Assembly: GCF_900187455.1 (NCBI RefSeq)
Contig: NZ_FYDX01000008.1
Location: forward strand, 62,001 to 126,000
Source: Pseudomonas sp. Irchel 3E13
Lineage (GTDB): Bacteria; Pseudomonadota; Gammaproteobacteria; Pseudomonadales; Pseudomonadaceae
Reading direction: 5' to 3'
DNA length: 64,000 bases
This document shows positions 41,124 through 49,789 of this stretch, piece after piece. The stretch's first letter is position 1; the number at the start of each line of letters is the position of its first letter. The translations under genes were made by a program, and so were the position numbers. The notes under the pieces are model-generated. The model made no database searches. It saw only the letters and a program-made list of their open reading frames with translations, and was not told where the DNA came from.

Positions 41124-41738
41124 ATGAAACTGTATTTTCTTCCCGGCGCCTGCCAGATCGGCATCCATGCCTTGCTCGCGGAAATCGGCAAGCCGTTCGA
41201 AATCGAAAAGGCCGCTCGGCCAGGCACCCCGGAATTCGAGGCGTACACCCGGATCAATCCAAAGGGCAAAGTCCCCGCGCTGATCCGCGATGACGGCTCG
41301 CTGCTCACCGAGTTCCCGGTGATCGCGCTGTATCTGGCGCGCACGAACCCGGAGCTGAATTTGATTCCGACGGATATCGAAGGCGAGATTCGCGTACTGG
41401 AAATGGCCGAATACCTGGTATCTACCGTGCACATGCAAGGCTACACTCGCGCTCGCCGGCCGGAGAAGTTCGCGCCGAGCGAAGCAGACCACCCGGCGGT
41501 CAAAGCCCAGGGCCTGAAGATTTTCCAGGCCGGGCTCGACCGGGCAGAACGACAGATCAACGGCAAGGACTGGCTCTTCGACCACCTGAGCATCGCGGAT
41601 TTTGCGCTTTTCTACCTTGAGCACTGGTGTGTGCTCAACGGCATCGGTTCATTGGGGCCAGGATGCCAGGCGCACCATGATCGCCTGTGGTCGAAAGCCG
41701 AAATCCGTCGCGCCGTTGAGTCTGAACTCAACCTTTGA
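41124..41738 (+). CDS. Glutathione S-transferase
   Basis: This 204-residue two-domain GST has an N-terminal thioredoxin-like part starting MKLYFLPGACQIG (with a Cys as in beta-class enzymes), NPKGKVPAL for the cis-Pro loop, and a helical C-terminal domain with DWLFDHLSIADFALFYLE. It joins glutathione to electrophiles or isomerises ring-cleavage products in the cytoplasm. It ends 13 bases before the start of a LysR gene. In an aromatic block it may remove a reactive or substituted intermediate (inference). Confidence 0.92.
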   Translation: MKLYFLPGACQIGIHALLAEIGKPFEIEKAARPGTPEFEAYTRINPKGKVPALIRDDGSLLTEFPVIALYLARTNPELNLIPTDIEGEIRVLEMAEYLVSTVHMQGYTRARRPEKFAPSEADHPAVKAQGLKIFQAGLDRAERQINGKDWLFDHLSIADFALFYLEHWCVLNGIGSLGPGCQAHHDRLWSKAEIRRAVESELNL

Positions 41739-41754
41739 ATCCGAGCGCTGCGCC

Positions 41755-42654
41755 ATGGACATGCTGTTGAAGTTGAAGGCTTTGGTCGTTACCGCCGATA
41801 CCGGCAATTTCTCGGCTGCCGCGCGCACGCTTCACACCTCGCCCTCGGTCATCATGAAACGCGTCGATGAGCTGGAGTGGGATTTCAAGACGACCTTCTT
41901 CGACCGCTCGACCCGGCGCCTGACGCTGACCGATACCGGGCAAAGCTACCTGACCCACGCGCGGCACCTGCTGCGCGCCTACCAGGACATGGCCAGCGGG
42001 GCGATCCTCAGCCCTGGCGCCATCGAGGGACCGATCAGGGTCAAGGCTCCGGCCGTTCTGATCCGCCAGGGCCTGGGTGAACTGTTCACCTCCTTTCGCA
42101 GCGAAAACCCGCTGGTGCAGTTGGAGATCATCGCCTCGGATCGGGGCGGCAATCCGGCGGAAGAAGGCTTCGATATCTCGGTGGGCATGGACCAGATGGC
42201 CTACGCCGACGTGGTGGAACAGGTCATCCGGCCGTTTCCCCGGTTGCTGTGCGCGGCCCCGGCGTACCTTGAGCGCTGTGAGGCGCCGCGGCACCCGCGC
42301 GATCTTGTCGATCACCCTTGCCTGACGTTCTCCATCGCCGGTTCGATCTGGTGCTTCAACTCGCCTGAGGGCAGGGTGGAGGTGGACGTGCGCCCCGTCC
42401 TGATCACCAATGACGAAGGCTATTTGTGCACCGCCGCAAGGGATGGCCACGGCATTGTGCAACTGGCCCTGCCGGTGGTGGCTGAGGCGTTGCAGGCCGG
42501 GCATCTGGTGCCGGTGCTGGAGCCGTTTTCGCTGGTCGAACGCTGGGTGAAAATCATGGTGCCCGCCGCGCGCCTGGAGCTGACCCGGGTCAAGCTGCTG
42601 TTCGACAGAATGGCGATGCACCTGGCGAGCGCGGGTACTGCCGAACAGCCTTGA
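41755..42654 (+). CDS. LysR-family transcriptional regulator
   Basis: This 299-residue LTTR has the N-terminal winged HTH (LKALVVTADTGNFSAAARTLHTSPSVIMKRVDELE) split here as residues 7-25 and 26-41, and a C-terminal effector domain starting around residue 90. It is encoded co-directionally after the aromatic block, 16 bases after the GST gene. LTTRs commonly sense an intermediate of the pathway they control, here perhaps the meta-cleavage operon or the transport genes after it. The 374-base gap that follows holds several candidate binding sites. Confidence 0.92.
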   Translation: MDMLLKLKALVVTADTGNFSAAARTLHTSPSVIMKRVDELEWDFKTTFFDRSTRRLTLTDTGQSYLTHARHLLRAYQDMASGAILSPGAIEGPIRVKAPAVLIRQGLGELFTSFRSENPLVQLEIIASDRGGNPAEEGFDISVGMDQMAYADVVEQVIRPFPRLLCAAPAYLERCEAPRHPRDLVDHPCLTFSIAGSIWCFNSPEGRVEVDVRPVLITNDEGYLCTAARDGHGIVQLALPVVAEALQAGHLVPVLEPFSLVERWVKIMVPAARLELTRVKLLFDRMAMHLASAGTAEQP

Positions 42655-43028
42655 GCCTGTTCGTTTCACGCTGATCCCGCTGATCATTTCCTGCCGCTTC
42701 CCGGGCCTCCTGCAGGGGGGGCGGGCGCGCTCGTGCGCGCCATCCTCGACTCGACCAACGCCATCCTTGCCATCAGAAATTCGGCTGCGTTCCAGCGGGA
42801 TTAATCATTGTTCGTGTCGGAAAGTGCCTGCTTATACTCGGTCCCACACAGAGACCACGGGTCTGTGTTGTTTGAACTTGCAACTGCCCATGTAATTAAC
42901 CAACGCCGGATATCACACCCCACCCAAGAGGAACTTTCTGAAAGTTGCTGTGGCTGCCTGCTGCTGCGAGTTAATGAATATCGGTAGTTAGAAGTTAATG
43001 CGTCAAACAATCTCTCCAGGTGAATACC
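42655..43028 (+). promoter_or_regulatory. 374-base intergenic region before the DUF1302 operon
   Basis: No gene is seen. It contains a GC hairpin GGCGCGC-TCGT-GCGCGCC (42724-42741), a -10-like TATACT (42834-42839), an inverted repeat ACACAGA-(9)-TCTGTGT (42846-42868), a perfect 15-bp palindrome AACTTTC-T-GAAAGTT (42932-42946) and a direct repeat AGTTAATG at 42969-42976 and 42993-43000, about 24 bases apart. This is the densest set of regulatory-looking repeats in the window. It suggests tight control of the transport operon, possibly by the LysR protein just upstream. Confidence 0.6.
42932..42946. promoter_or_regulatory. Perfect 15-bp palindrome, candidate operator
   Basis: AACTTTC-T-GAAAGTT is fully symmetrical and lies about 95 bases downstream of a -10-like TATACT and 82 bases before the DUF1302 start. 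Its size and symmetry suit a dimeric regulator. Confidence 0.6.
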
Positions 43029-44738
43029 ATGCAAATAATAAAAATAAGATTTGCAGTGCCGCAAGACGATGTGTACCGCCAAAGCCTTCGTTGCATGGTG
43101 GTCGCCACCAGCCTGCTGGCGGCTGGCAACTCACTGGCTGCGGCCATCGATGTCGGCAACCCGGACATCAAGCTGCGCTGGGACAACACGATCAAATATT
43201 CCTCCGCCCTGCGGGTTCACAGCCCGTCTGACCGACTGACCCAATTCGCCCCGGCACCGGCTGACGGTAGCGGTGGCCCGGCGGCGCTCAACGGCGACGA
43301 CGGCGATCGCAACTTCAAGGCTGGCCGCCTGATCTCCAACCGCCTCGACGTGCTGTCCGAGATGGACCTGGTGTTCCGCGACAATTTCGGTTTCCGGGTG
43401 AGCGGTGCGGCCTGGTACGACGACGTCTACAACCACAAGAATGACAACGACTCGCCTGCCACCGCCAACGCACTGTCGGCGCGCCACAACGAGTTCACCG
43501 ATGACACGGCCGAGCTGCACGGCAAGAAGGCCGAGATTCTCGACGCCTTCCTGTTCGGTGGCGCCGACATCGGCTCGGCACGCGTCAGCGGCCGCCTGGG
43601 GCAGCACTCGGTGCTGTGGGGGGAAAGCCTGTTCTTCGGCGCCAACGCCATTGCCGGCACCCAGTCGCCGGTCGATGCGGTGAAGGCGGCGTCGGTCCCG
43701 GGTTCGACCACCAAGGAAATCATCCGCCCGGTCGGCCAGTTCTCTGGCCAGATCCAGTTCTCGCCGCAACTGACCGTGATGGGTTACTACCAGTACGACT
43801 GGGAAGCGACCCGTCTTCCGGGCTCCGGCAGCTACTTCTCGGTCAACGACTTCTTCGGTGACGGTGGTGAGCGCATCCGCTTTGGTCCGGGCCTGCCCGG
43901 TGTTGGCTTGTCGCGCCGCCAGGACCTCAAAGCCAGCGACAGCGGCCAGTACGGCCTCGGCTTGCGCTCGCAGTTGGGCGAGTGGGAGTTTGGCGTTTAT
44001 GCGACCCGCTACCACGCCAAGACGCCGGTACTGTATTCCCGGGCAGGCTTCACCGGGATTCCGGGTGCCGGGTTCGGGACCTTCCAGTGGGTTTATCCGG
44101 AAGACATCAAGGCCTACGGCATCAGTGCCACCACCACCGTGGACTCGGTCAACTTCGCCGGTGAAGTCTCGGTGCGTCGCGATACGCCGTTGACCAGCTT
44201 GCCGCAAGAGGTGGGAACCAAACAGGCGGACAACAACAACCATGCGTTTTACGCCATCGGCAACACGGCCCATGCCAACGTGTCGATGATCTGGACCATG
44301 CCGCGCAACTTCATGTCCAGCGAGCCCAGCCTTTCGATGGAAGTGGCGTACAACCAGCTGACCAGTTGCACCAGCAACTGCAATGCCATGGACCCGGAAC
44401 TGGATCGGCGTGCGATGGCTGTTCGCGCCCTGTATTCAATCCCGCAGCGCAACGTGCTGGACGGCCTGGACCTGACGCCTTCCTTCACCGTCGGTTACAA
44501 CCACGGCAAGTCGCCGGTGGCGATCATGGGCCCCGACGACGGTGGCGACATGACCTTCACGCTGGCCGCCAACTACCTGACGGTATGGGACTTCTCGCTG
44601 GCCTACACCCACTACTACGGGGCCGAGAACACCGCCACGTATTCGTCAACTGATCCCGCCGTCAACAGCACCTACACCTTCGAGCAAACCCTGAAAGATC
44701 GGGATTTCGTCTCCGTGTCGCTGCGTCGCACTTTCTAA
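43029..44738 (+). CDS. DUF1302 outer-membrane protein
   Basis: This 569-residue DUF1302 protein has a signal-like region (VVATSLLAAGNSLAAA) and the family start IDVGNPDIKLRWDNTIKYS, with many aromatic alternations and a terminal Phe (VSLRRTF) typical of outer-membrane beta-barrels. The family nearly always accompanies DUF1329 and an RND permease in clusters for hydrophobic substrates such as aromatics, terpenoids and steroids. The exact role, uptake or export across the outer membrane, is not established. ATG 43029 follows AGGTGA; a GTG at 43020 is in frame. It leads a four-gene operon. Confidence 0.92.
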   Translation: MQIIKIRFAVPQDDVYRQSLRCMVVATSLLAAGNSLAAAIDVGNPDIKLRWDNTIKYSSALRVHSPSDRLTQFAPAPADGSGGPAALNGDDGDRNFKAGRLISNRLDVLSEMDLVFRDNFGFRVSGAAWYDDVYNHKNDNDSPATANALSARHNEFTDDTAELHGKKAEILDAFLFGGADIGSARVSGRLGQHSVLWGESLFFGANAIAGTQSPVDAVKAASVPGSTTKEIIRPVGQFSGQIQFSPQLTVMGYYQYDWEATRLPGSGSYFSVNDFFGDGGERIRFGPGLPGVGLSRRQDLKASDSGQYGLGLRSQLGEWEFGVYATRYHAKTPVLYSRAGFTGIPGAGFGTFQWVYPEDIKAYGISATTTVDSVNFAGEVSVRRDTPLTSLPQEVGTKQADNNNHAFYAIGNTAHANVSMIWTMPRNFMSSEPSLSMEVAYNQLTSCTSNCNAMDPELDRRAMAVRALYSIPQRNVLDGLDLTPSFTVGYNHGKSPVAIMGPDDGGDMTFTLAANYLTVWDFSLAYTHYYGAENTATYSSTDPAVNSTYTFEQTLKDRDFVSVSLRRTF

Positions 44739-44749
44739 GGGAACATTCC

Positions 44750-46117
44750 ATGACCATTTTCACCCGCATGACCGTGCTGGCGCTCGCCTGCGCCGCAATG
44801 GCAGCCCCCACCGTGCACGCCGCTGTATCGGCTGAAGAAGCGGCCCGGCTGAAATCTTCGCTGACGCCGCTGGGCGCCGAGCGCGCCGGCAACCAGGACG
44901 GCTCGATCCCGGCCTGGGATGGCGGCTACCCGGTGGACGCGTCGGCGACTTCGGCGGCGATTCCGGACCTGTTCGCCAAGGACAAACCGCTGATCACCAT
45001 CACCGGACAGAACGCCGAGCAGTACAAGGACAAGCTCACCGAAGGCACCTTGGGCCTGTTGAAACGCTTCCCGAGCTTCAACGTTCAGGTGTTCCCGACC
45101 CGGCGCACCGCCGCGGCGCCGCAGTGGGTGTATGACAACACCTTCGCCAACGCCACCAGGGCCACCATGGACCCCAGCGGCGAGTTGGGGCCGTACCCGA
45201 AAGGCACATTTGGCGGCGTCCCGTTCCCCATTCCGAAGAATGGCGAAGAGGCGATCTGGAACCATCTGCTGCGCTGGACCAGCCCCGGCTACCAGACCAC
45301 GCCGAGCCTGGCGCGGGTCACCCCCGAAGGCAAGGTGATTCCGGTGTCGCAGAACGTGGCCAAAAGCTCGTTCCCGTACTACGACCCGAACAGCAACCTG
45401 GAGAAATGGCAGGCCGCCGGTTCCAACATCGTCGTGCGCCGCGTAGACACCTCGGGCCCGCCCATCCGTGCCGGCGAGATTCTTCTGCAGCGCGTGAACA
45501 TCAATGACATGGACTCCAAGACCTGGGTCTATCTGACCGGCCAGCGCCGCGTCCGTCGCCTGCCGCTGACCTGCTGCGACGTGCCGAGCCCGGTAGCCGG
45601 CGGCATCCTCAACTTCGACGAGGTCGAGGTGTATTCCTCGTCTATCGGCCGCTACGACTGGAAGCTGGTGGGCAAGAAAGAGATGTACGTGCCCTACAAC
45701 ACCAACAGCTACCACCAGGCCGAATCGATCGACAAGTTGATGTCGCCGCAAACCGTCAACCCTGATTTCGTGCGCTTCGAACAGCACCGCGTCTGGGTTG
45801 TGGAAGGCACGCTCAAGGCCGGCCAGCGCCATGTGATTCCGCGCCTGCGGGTGTACCTCGACGAAGACACCTGGATCGCTGTCGCCGGCGAGCGCTGGGA
45901 TGCCCAGGGGCAACTGTGGAAGGTGACCTACAACCTGCCGACCGTGTTCCCGGCCGCGCCAGGCACCATCGTCGCGGGCTATATGTCCTACGACCTCATC
46001 GGTGGTGGCTACTTCGCATCCGCGTACTTCCCGCGTAACCAGCAGGTGGACCTCAAGGCCTCCATGCCGGACCGCCTCTTCACGCCTGAGTCGCTGGCTG
46101 GAGAAGGCGTGCGCTGA
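44750..46117 (+). CDS. DUF1329 secreted protein
   Basis: This 455-residue DUF1329 protein has a Sec signal peptide (LALACAAMAAPTVHA) and, right after it, the family signature LTPLGAERAGNQDGSIPAW. It has no membrane helix beyond the signal, so it is periplasmic or bound to the outer membrane. It follows the DUF1302 gene by 11 bases. Biochemical function is unknown; the fixed partnership suggests it carries lipophilic ligand between the DUF1302 barrel and the RND permease (inference). Confidence 0.93.
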   Translation: MTIFTRMTVLALACAAMAAPTVHAAVSAEEAARLKSSLTPLGAERAGNQDGSIPAWDGGYPVDASATSAAIPDLFAKDKPLITITGQNAEQYKDKLTEGTLGLLKRFPSFNVQVFPTRRTAAAPQWVYDNTFANATRATMDPSGELGPYPKGTFGGVPFPIPKNGEEAIWNHLLRWTSPGYQTTPSLARVTPEGKVIPVSQNVAKSSFPYYDPNSNLEKWQAAGSNIVVRRVDTSGPPIRAGEILLQRVNINDMDSKTWVYLTGQRRVRRLPLTCCDVPSPVAGGILNFDEVEVYSSSIGRYDWKLVGKKEMYVPYNTNSYHQAESIDKLMSPQTVNPDFVRFEQHRVWVVEGTLKAGQRHVIPRLRVYLDEDTWIAVAGERWDAQGQLWKVTYNLPTVFPAAPGTIVAGYMSYDLIGGGYFASAYFPRNQQVDLKASMPDRLFTPESLAGEGVR

Positions 46118-46161
46118 AGCGGTAGCAAGCGTGAACACCAAACCCTGATGAGATAAGCAGT

Positions 46162-47271
46162 ATGAATAACAATAACGAAGGCATCGACGGCTCGCGCCGG
46201 GCGCTAGTGCTGTTGGGGATGGGCGTGGGGCTGCAGGCGTTGTTGGCGCCTGTCCTGGCGTCCACCACCGTAACAGTGGGCTCGGCAATCCTGGGCGGCC
46301 CCTTGCAGCAAGCCGCCAGCATGACCCCGCGAGCAGCACAAGGCATGTTGACCCGGGTGGTTACGGCCGGTAACCGGCTGGTGGCCATGGGGGAGCGCGG
46401 GCTGGTCGTGCTGTCTGACGACGGTGGTCGTCAGTGGCGTCAGGCACAGGTGCCGGTCAGCGTCACGCTGACCGCAGCGAGCTTCGTCGATGCTCATCAG
46501 GGTTGGATCGCCGGCCACAGCGGTGTGGTGCTGCACACCACCGACGGTGGCGAAAGCTGGGCTGTGCAGACCGACGGTGTGGGGCTTGCCGAGGCAACCC
46601 TGGTTCAGGCCAGGGGCTTGCCTGCCAGTGATTCTGGGCGTGATCGCCATATTGCGGAGGCAGAGCGGCTGGTGGCCGACGGTGCCGACAAACCCTTGCT
46701 GTCGATCTGCTTTGCCGACGCGCTGCACGGCATGGTCGTCGGTGCCTTCGGTTTGGCCGCCAGCACCACCGATGGCGGCAAAACCTGGACGCCTTGTCGG
46801 GAACGGCTGGTCAATCCCATGGGGATGCACCTCTACGCCGTCGCCCGCCATGACAAGACCTGGGTGATTACCGGAGAGCAGGGCGTGCTGATGCGCAGCC
46901 TCGACGACGGTGCCAGCTTCCAGGCGCTGACTTCACCTGCCGGGCGCACCTTGTTCGCCGTCACCTCGACGCGCAAGGGTGGTTTTGTCTGCGCCGGGTT
47001 GCTCGGCGCCGCGTGCCGAATCGATCCGGACAGCCTGGCGGTTGCCCCGGTCGAGTTGCCCGCGCAGTTGACGCTCCTCTCGGCCCTGCAACTGCACGAT
47101 GGCCGCGTGGCGTTACTGGGGCAGGGCGGGCGATTGCTGGTCAGCGCTGACGGTGGCGGCAGTTTCGCCGAGCAGCCACTTGCGCGGCGCGACCCGCTGA
47201 CCTCCCTCGTCGAAGCAAGCGACGGTGGTCTGGTTGCCACCAGCCTTGCCGGGGTTGCCCGGCTTGGCTGA
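46162..47271 (+). CDS. YCF48/HCF136-like beta-propeller protein
   Basis: This 369-residue protein has an export-type N-terminus (SRRALVLLGMGVGLQALLAPVLA, which begins with twin Arg as in Tat signals), followed by repeated blades such as VLSDDGGRQWRQA, LHTTDGGESWAVQ, STTDGGKTWTPC and MRSLDDGASFQAL. The DGG-x-W/F repeats mark the photosystem-II-stability-factor/BNR-like propeller family. In non-photosynthetic bacteria it is commonly found with DUF1302, DUF1329 and RND genes, as here. It is likely periplasmic and helps assemble or couple the transport system. Confidence 0.9.
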   Translation: MNNNNEGIDGSRRALVLLGMGVGLQALLAPVLASTTVTVGSAILGGPLQQAASMTPRAAQGMLTRVVTAGNRLVAMGERGLVVLSDDGGRQWRQAQVPVSVTLTAASFVDAHQGWIAGHSGVVLHTTDGGESWAVQTDGVGLAEATLVQARGLPASDSGRDRHIAEAERLVADGADKPLLSICFADALHGMVVGAFGLAASTTDGGKTWTPCRERLVNPMGMHLYAVARHDKTWVITGEQGVLMRSLDDGASFQALTSPAGRTLFAVTSTRKGGFVCAGLLGAACRIDPDSLAVAPVELPAQLTLLSALQLHDGRVALLGQGGRLLVSADGGGSFAEQPLARRDPLTSLVEASDGGLVATSLAGVARLG

Positions 47272-47320
47272 CGACACCGACTTCCATGATCACGCGACGC
47301 GCCCTAACGAGTCTTACGCC

Positions 47321-49789
47321 ATGACTACAGTGACCTCACCCGAGCCCGCAGCTTGCCGGCTCGAAGACTTCGACCCGCGCTCGGGTTCCGCACTCGAACG
47401 CGCTGTTTTCAACCATCGCAAGCTGGTGCTGCTGCTGTGCGTGCTGGTTACGGTGATGCTCGGCATCAGTGCCTTGAGCCTCAAGCTCAATGCCAGTTTC
47501 GAGAAGACGATTCCCACCAACCACCCGTACATCACCAACTACCTGGATAACAAGAAAGAACTCACCGGCCTCGGCAACTCGATCCGCATCGCTGTCGAGG
47601 CGCGCCAGGGCAACATCTACAACGCCGCCTATATCGACACCCTTCGCCAGATCAACGACGCGGTGTTCATGCTGCCGGGCGTGGACCGGCCGTTCATGAA
47701 GTCGCTGTGGACCCCCAACGTCCGCTGGACTGCGGTGACCGAGGATGGCCTCGACGGTGGCCAGGTGATTCCCGACCATTACGACGGCTCGCCCGCCAAG
47801 CTCGAGGCGCTGCGCATGAACGTGCAGCGCTCCGGCGAGATTGGCCAGTTGGTCGCGGCCGATGGCGGCTCCACGGTGTTGCAGGTGCCGCTGCTGGAGC
47901 GTGATGCGTCCGGCCAGCCACTGGACTATGCGGCGCTGTCCGCGCAACTCGAAGAACTGCGCGCCAGGTTCGGCAGCGACCAGGTGGCCCTGCATATCAC
48001 CGGCTTTGCCAAGCTGTCGGGCGACCTCATGGATGGCATGCAGGAGGTGATCGGGTTCTTCTTCATCGCCCTGATCATTTGTGCCGGGATGGTGTTCCTG
48101 TACAACCGCGACGCGATCAGCACCGCGCTGGTGGTGATCACTTCGCTGACGGGCGTGCTCTGGCAACTGGGGCTGCTGCCGCTGCTGGGGTATTCGCTGA
48201 ACCCGTATTCGATGCTGGTGCCTTTCCTGATTTTCGCGATCGGCATCAGCCATGGCGCGCAGAAAATGAACGGTATCCTCCAGGACATCGGCCGCGGTAC
48301 CCACCGCTACGTTGCCGCACGCTACACCTTCCGGCGCCTGTTCCTGGCCGGCCTGACTGCGCTGCTGGCTGACGCCGTGGGCTTCGCCGTGTTGCTGATG
48401 ATCGATATCCCGGTGATCCGCGAACTGGCCACCGCTGCCAGCCTGGGCGTGCTGGTCCTGGTGATCTCCAACCTGATCCTGCTGCCGGTGCTGTTGAGCT
48501 ACGTCGGCGTCAGCCGCAAAGCCGCCGAGCGTGCTGTGCGCAGTGAAGCGGCCACGGCGGCGGGGGAGAGCAACGGGTTCTTCGTCTGGCTGGTGCGCTT
48601 CACCGAAACCCGCCGGGCCACGCTGGCCATCGCGGTGGCGGCCGTTCTGGCGGTGGCGGGGATCGCGGTCGGCACCCAACTGAAAGTCGGCGACCTCGAC
48701 CCCGGCGCGCCGGAACTGCAGGCCGACTCGCGCTACAACCGCGATGTGAGCTACCTGACCACCCACTACGGCGCCAGCAACGACCTGTTCGCGGTCATGG
48801 TCAAGACCCCCGACGGCGCGTGCAGCCAGTACGGCGTGCTGCGCCGAGTCGACCAGCTCGAATGGGCCTTGATGGACCTGCCGGGCGTGGAGTCGACCCA
48901 GTCGATCGCTCGCCTGCAACGGCGCCTGATGGTCGGCATGAACGAAGGCAGCCCGCTGTGGTACGACCTGCCGGGCAACCAGAGCATGCTCAACACCATC
49001 ACCGCCCGGGCGCCGCGCGAGTTGTACAACGAAGAGTGCAACCTGCTGACGGTGTACGCCTACCTGCGCGACCACCGCGCCGAGACGCTGCAGCAAGTGG
49101 TCGACCGGGTCGAGCGCTTTGCGGCGGAAAACAACGACAAGGACGCGACCTTCCTGCTCGCGGCCGGCTCGGCGGGGATTGACGCCACCACCAACATCGT
49201 CGTGCACAAGGCCTGGTACCAGATGCTGTTCCTGGTCTACGGGGCGGTGGCGCTGCTGTGCTTCATCACTTTCCGCTCCTGGCGCGCGGTGCTGGTGGCC
49301 ATGCTGCCGCTGATGCTCACCTCCGTTCTGGCCGAGGCGTTGATGGTGGTGCTGGGCATGGGCGTGAAAGTCGCGACCCTGCCGGTGATCGCCCTTGGCG
49401 TGGGCATCGGCGTTGACTACGCGCTGTATGTCCTGAGCGTGACCCTGGCCCGGATGCGCGCCGGCGCCAGCTTGAAACAGGCCTACGCCACGGCGCTGCA
49501 ATTCACCGGTCGGGTAGTGCTGTTGACCGGCGTGACGCTGGCGGCAGCGGTAGCGACCTGGCACTTCTCCAGCATCAAGTTCCAGGCCGACATGGGGCTG
49601 CTGCTGGCCTTCATGTTCCTCTGGAACATGCTCGGTGCTCTGGTGTTGATACCGGCCCTGGCGCGTTTTCTGTTGCCCGCAGCCACGCAGGCCGAGTGCG
49701 TCGAAGTGAGCGAGGTACAGCCCGACGAGCCGGCCTTGAACACTCCTGTCCAGACTGAACAATTGGTATTCGGGAAGTGCATGCCATGA
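47321..49789 (+). CDS. RND/MMPL-superfamily permease
   Basis: This 822-residue inner-membrane permease has the RND layout: one helix near the N-terminus (LVLLLCVLVTVMLGISALSL), a large periplasmic loop, a block of helices (VIGFFFIALIICAGMVFLY to residue 425), and a repeat of this plan in the second half. The second half has VIALGVGIGVDYALYVLS, the helix that carries the proton-relay Asp. It resembles the HAE3/MMPL lipid-type exporters. The gene follows the propeller gene and overlaps the MFS start by four bases. With DUF1302/DUF1329 it forms an envelope-spanning system for a hydrophobic compound. Confidence 0.93.
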   Translation: MTTVTSPEPAACRLEDFDPRSGSALERAVFNHRKLVLLLCVLVTVMLGISALSLKLNASFEKTIPTNHPYITNYLDNKKELTGLGNSIRIAVEARQGNIYNAAYIDTLRQINDAVFMLPGVDRPFMKSLWTPNVRWTAVTEDGLDGGQVIPDHYDGSPAKLEALRMNVQRSGEIGQLVAADGGSTVLQVPLLERDASGQPLDYAALSAQLEELRARFGSDQVALHITGFAKLSGDLMDGMQEVIGFFFIALIICAGMVFLYNRDAISTALVVITSLTGVLWQLGLLPLLGYSLNPYSMLVPFLIFAIGISHGAQKMNGILQDIGRGTHRYVAARYTFRRLFLAGLTALLADAVGFAVLLMIDIPVIRELATAASLGVLVLVISNLILLPVLLSYVGVSRKAAERAVRSEAATAAGESNGFFVWLVRFTETRRATLAIAVAAVLAVAGIAVGTQLKVGDLDPGAPELQADSRYNRDVSYLTTHYGASNDLFAVMVKTPDGACSQYGVLRRVDQLEWALMDLPGVESTQSIARLQRRLMVGMNEGSPLWYDLPGNQSMLNTITARAPRELYNEECNLLTVYAYLRDHRAETLQQVVDRVERFAAENNDKDATFLLAAGSAGIDATTNIVVHKAWYQMLFLVYGAVALLCFITFRSWRAVLVAMLPLMLTSVLAEALMVVLGMGVKVATLPVIALGVGIGVDYALYVLSVTLARMRAGASLKQAYATALQFTGRVVLLTGVTLAAAVATWHFSSIKFQADMGLLLAFMFLWNMLGALVLIPALARFLLPAATQAECVEVSEVQPDEPALNTPVQTEQLVFGKCMP

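Noticed and set aside
44735..46339. Minus-strand open frame of about 530 codons opposite the DUF1329 gene
   Set aside because: DUF1329 signature and signal peptide support the plus strand; the opposite frame has no recognisable feature.
47336..49762. Minus-strand open frame of about 800 codons opposite the RND permease gene
   Set aside because: It is rich in His, Arg, Gln and Gly with no domain pattern, and mirrors the codon bias of the real GC-rich gene. It is an antisense shadow.
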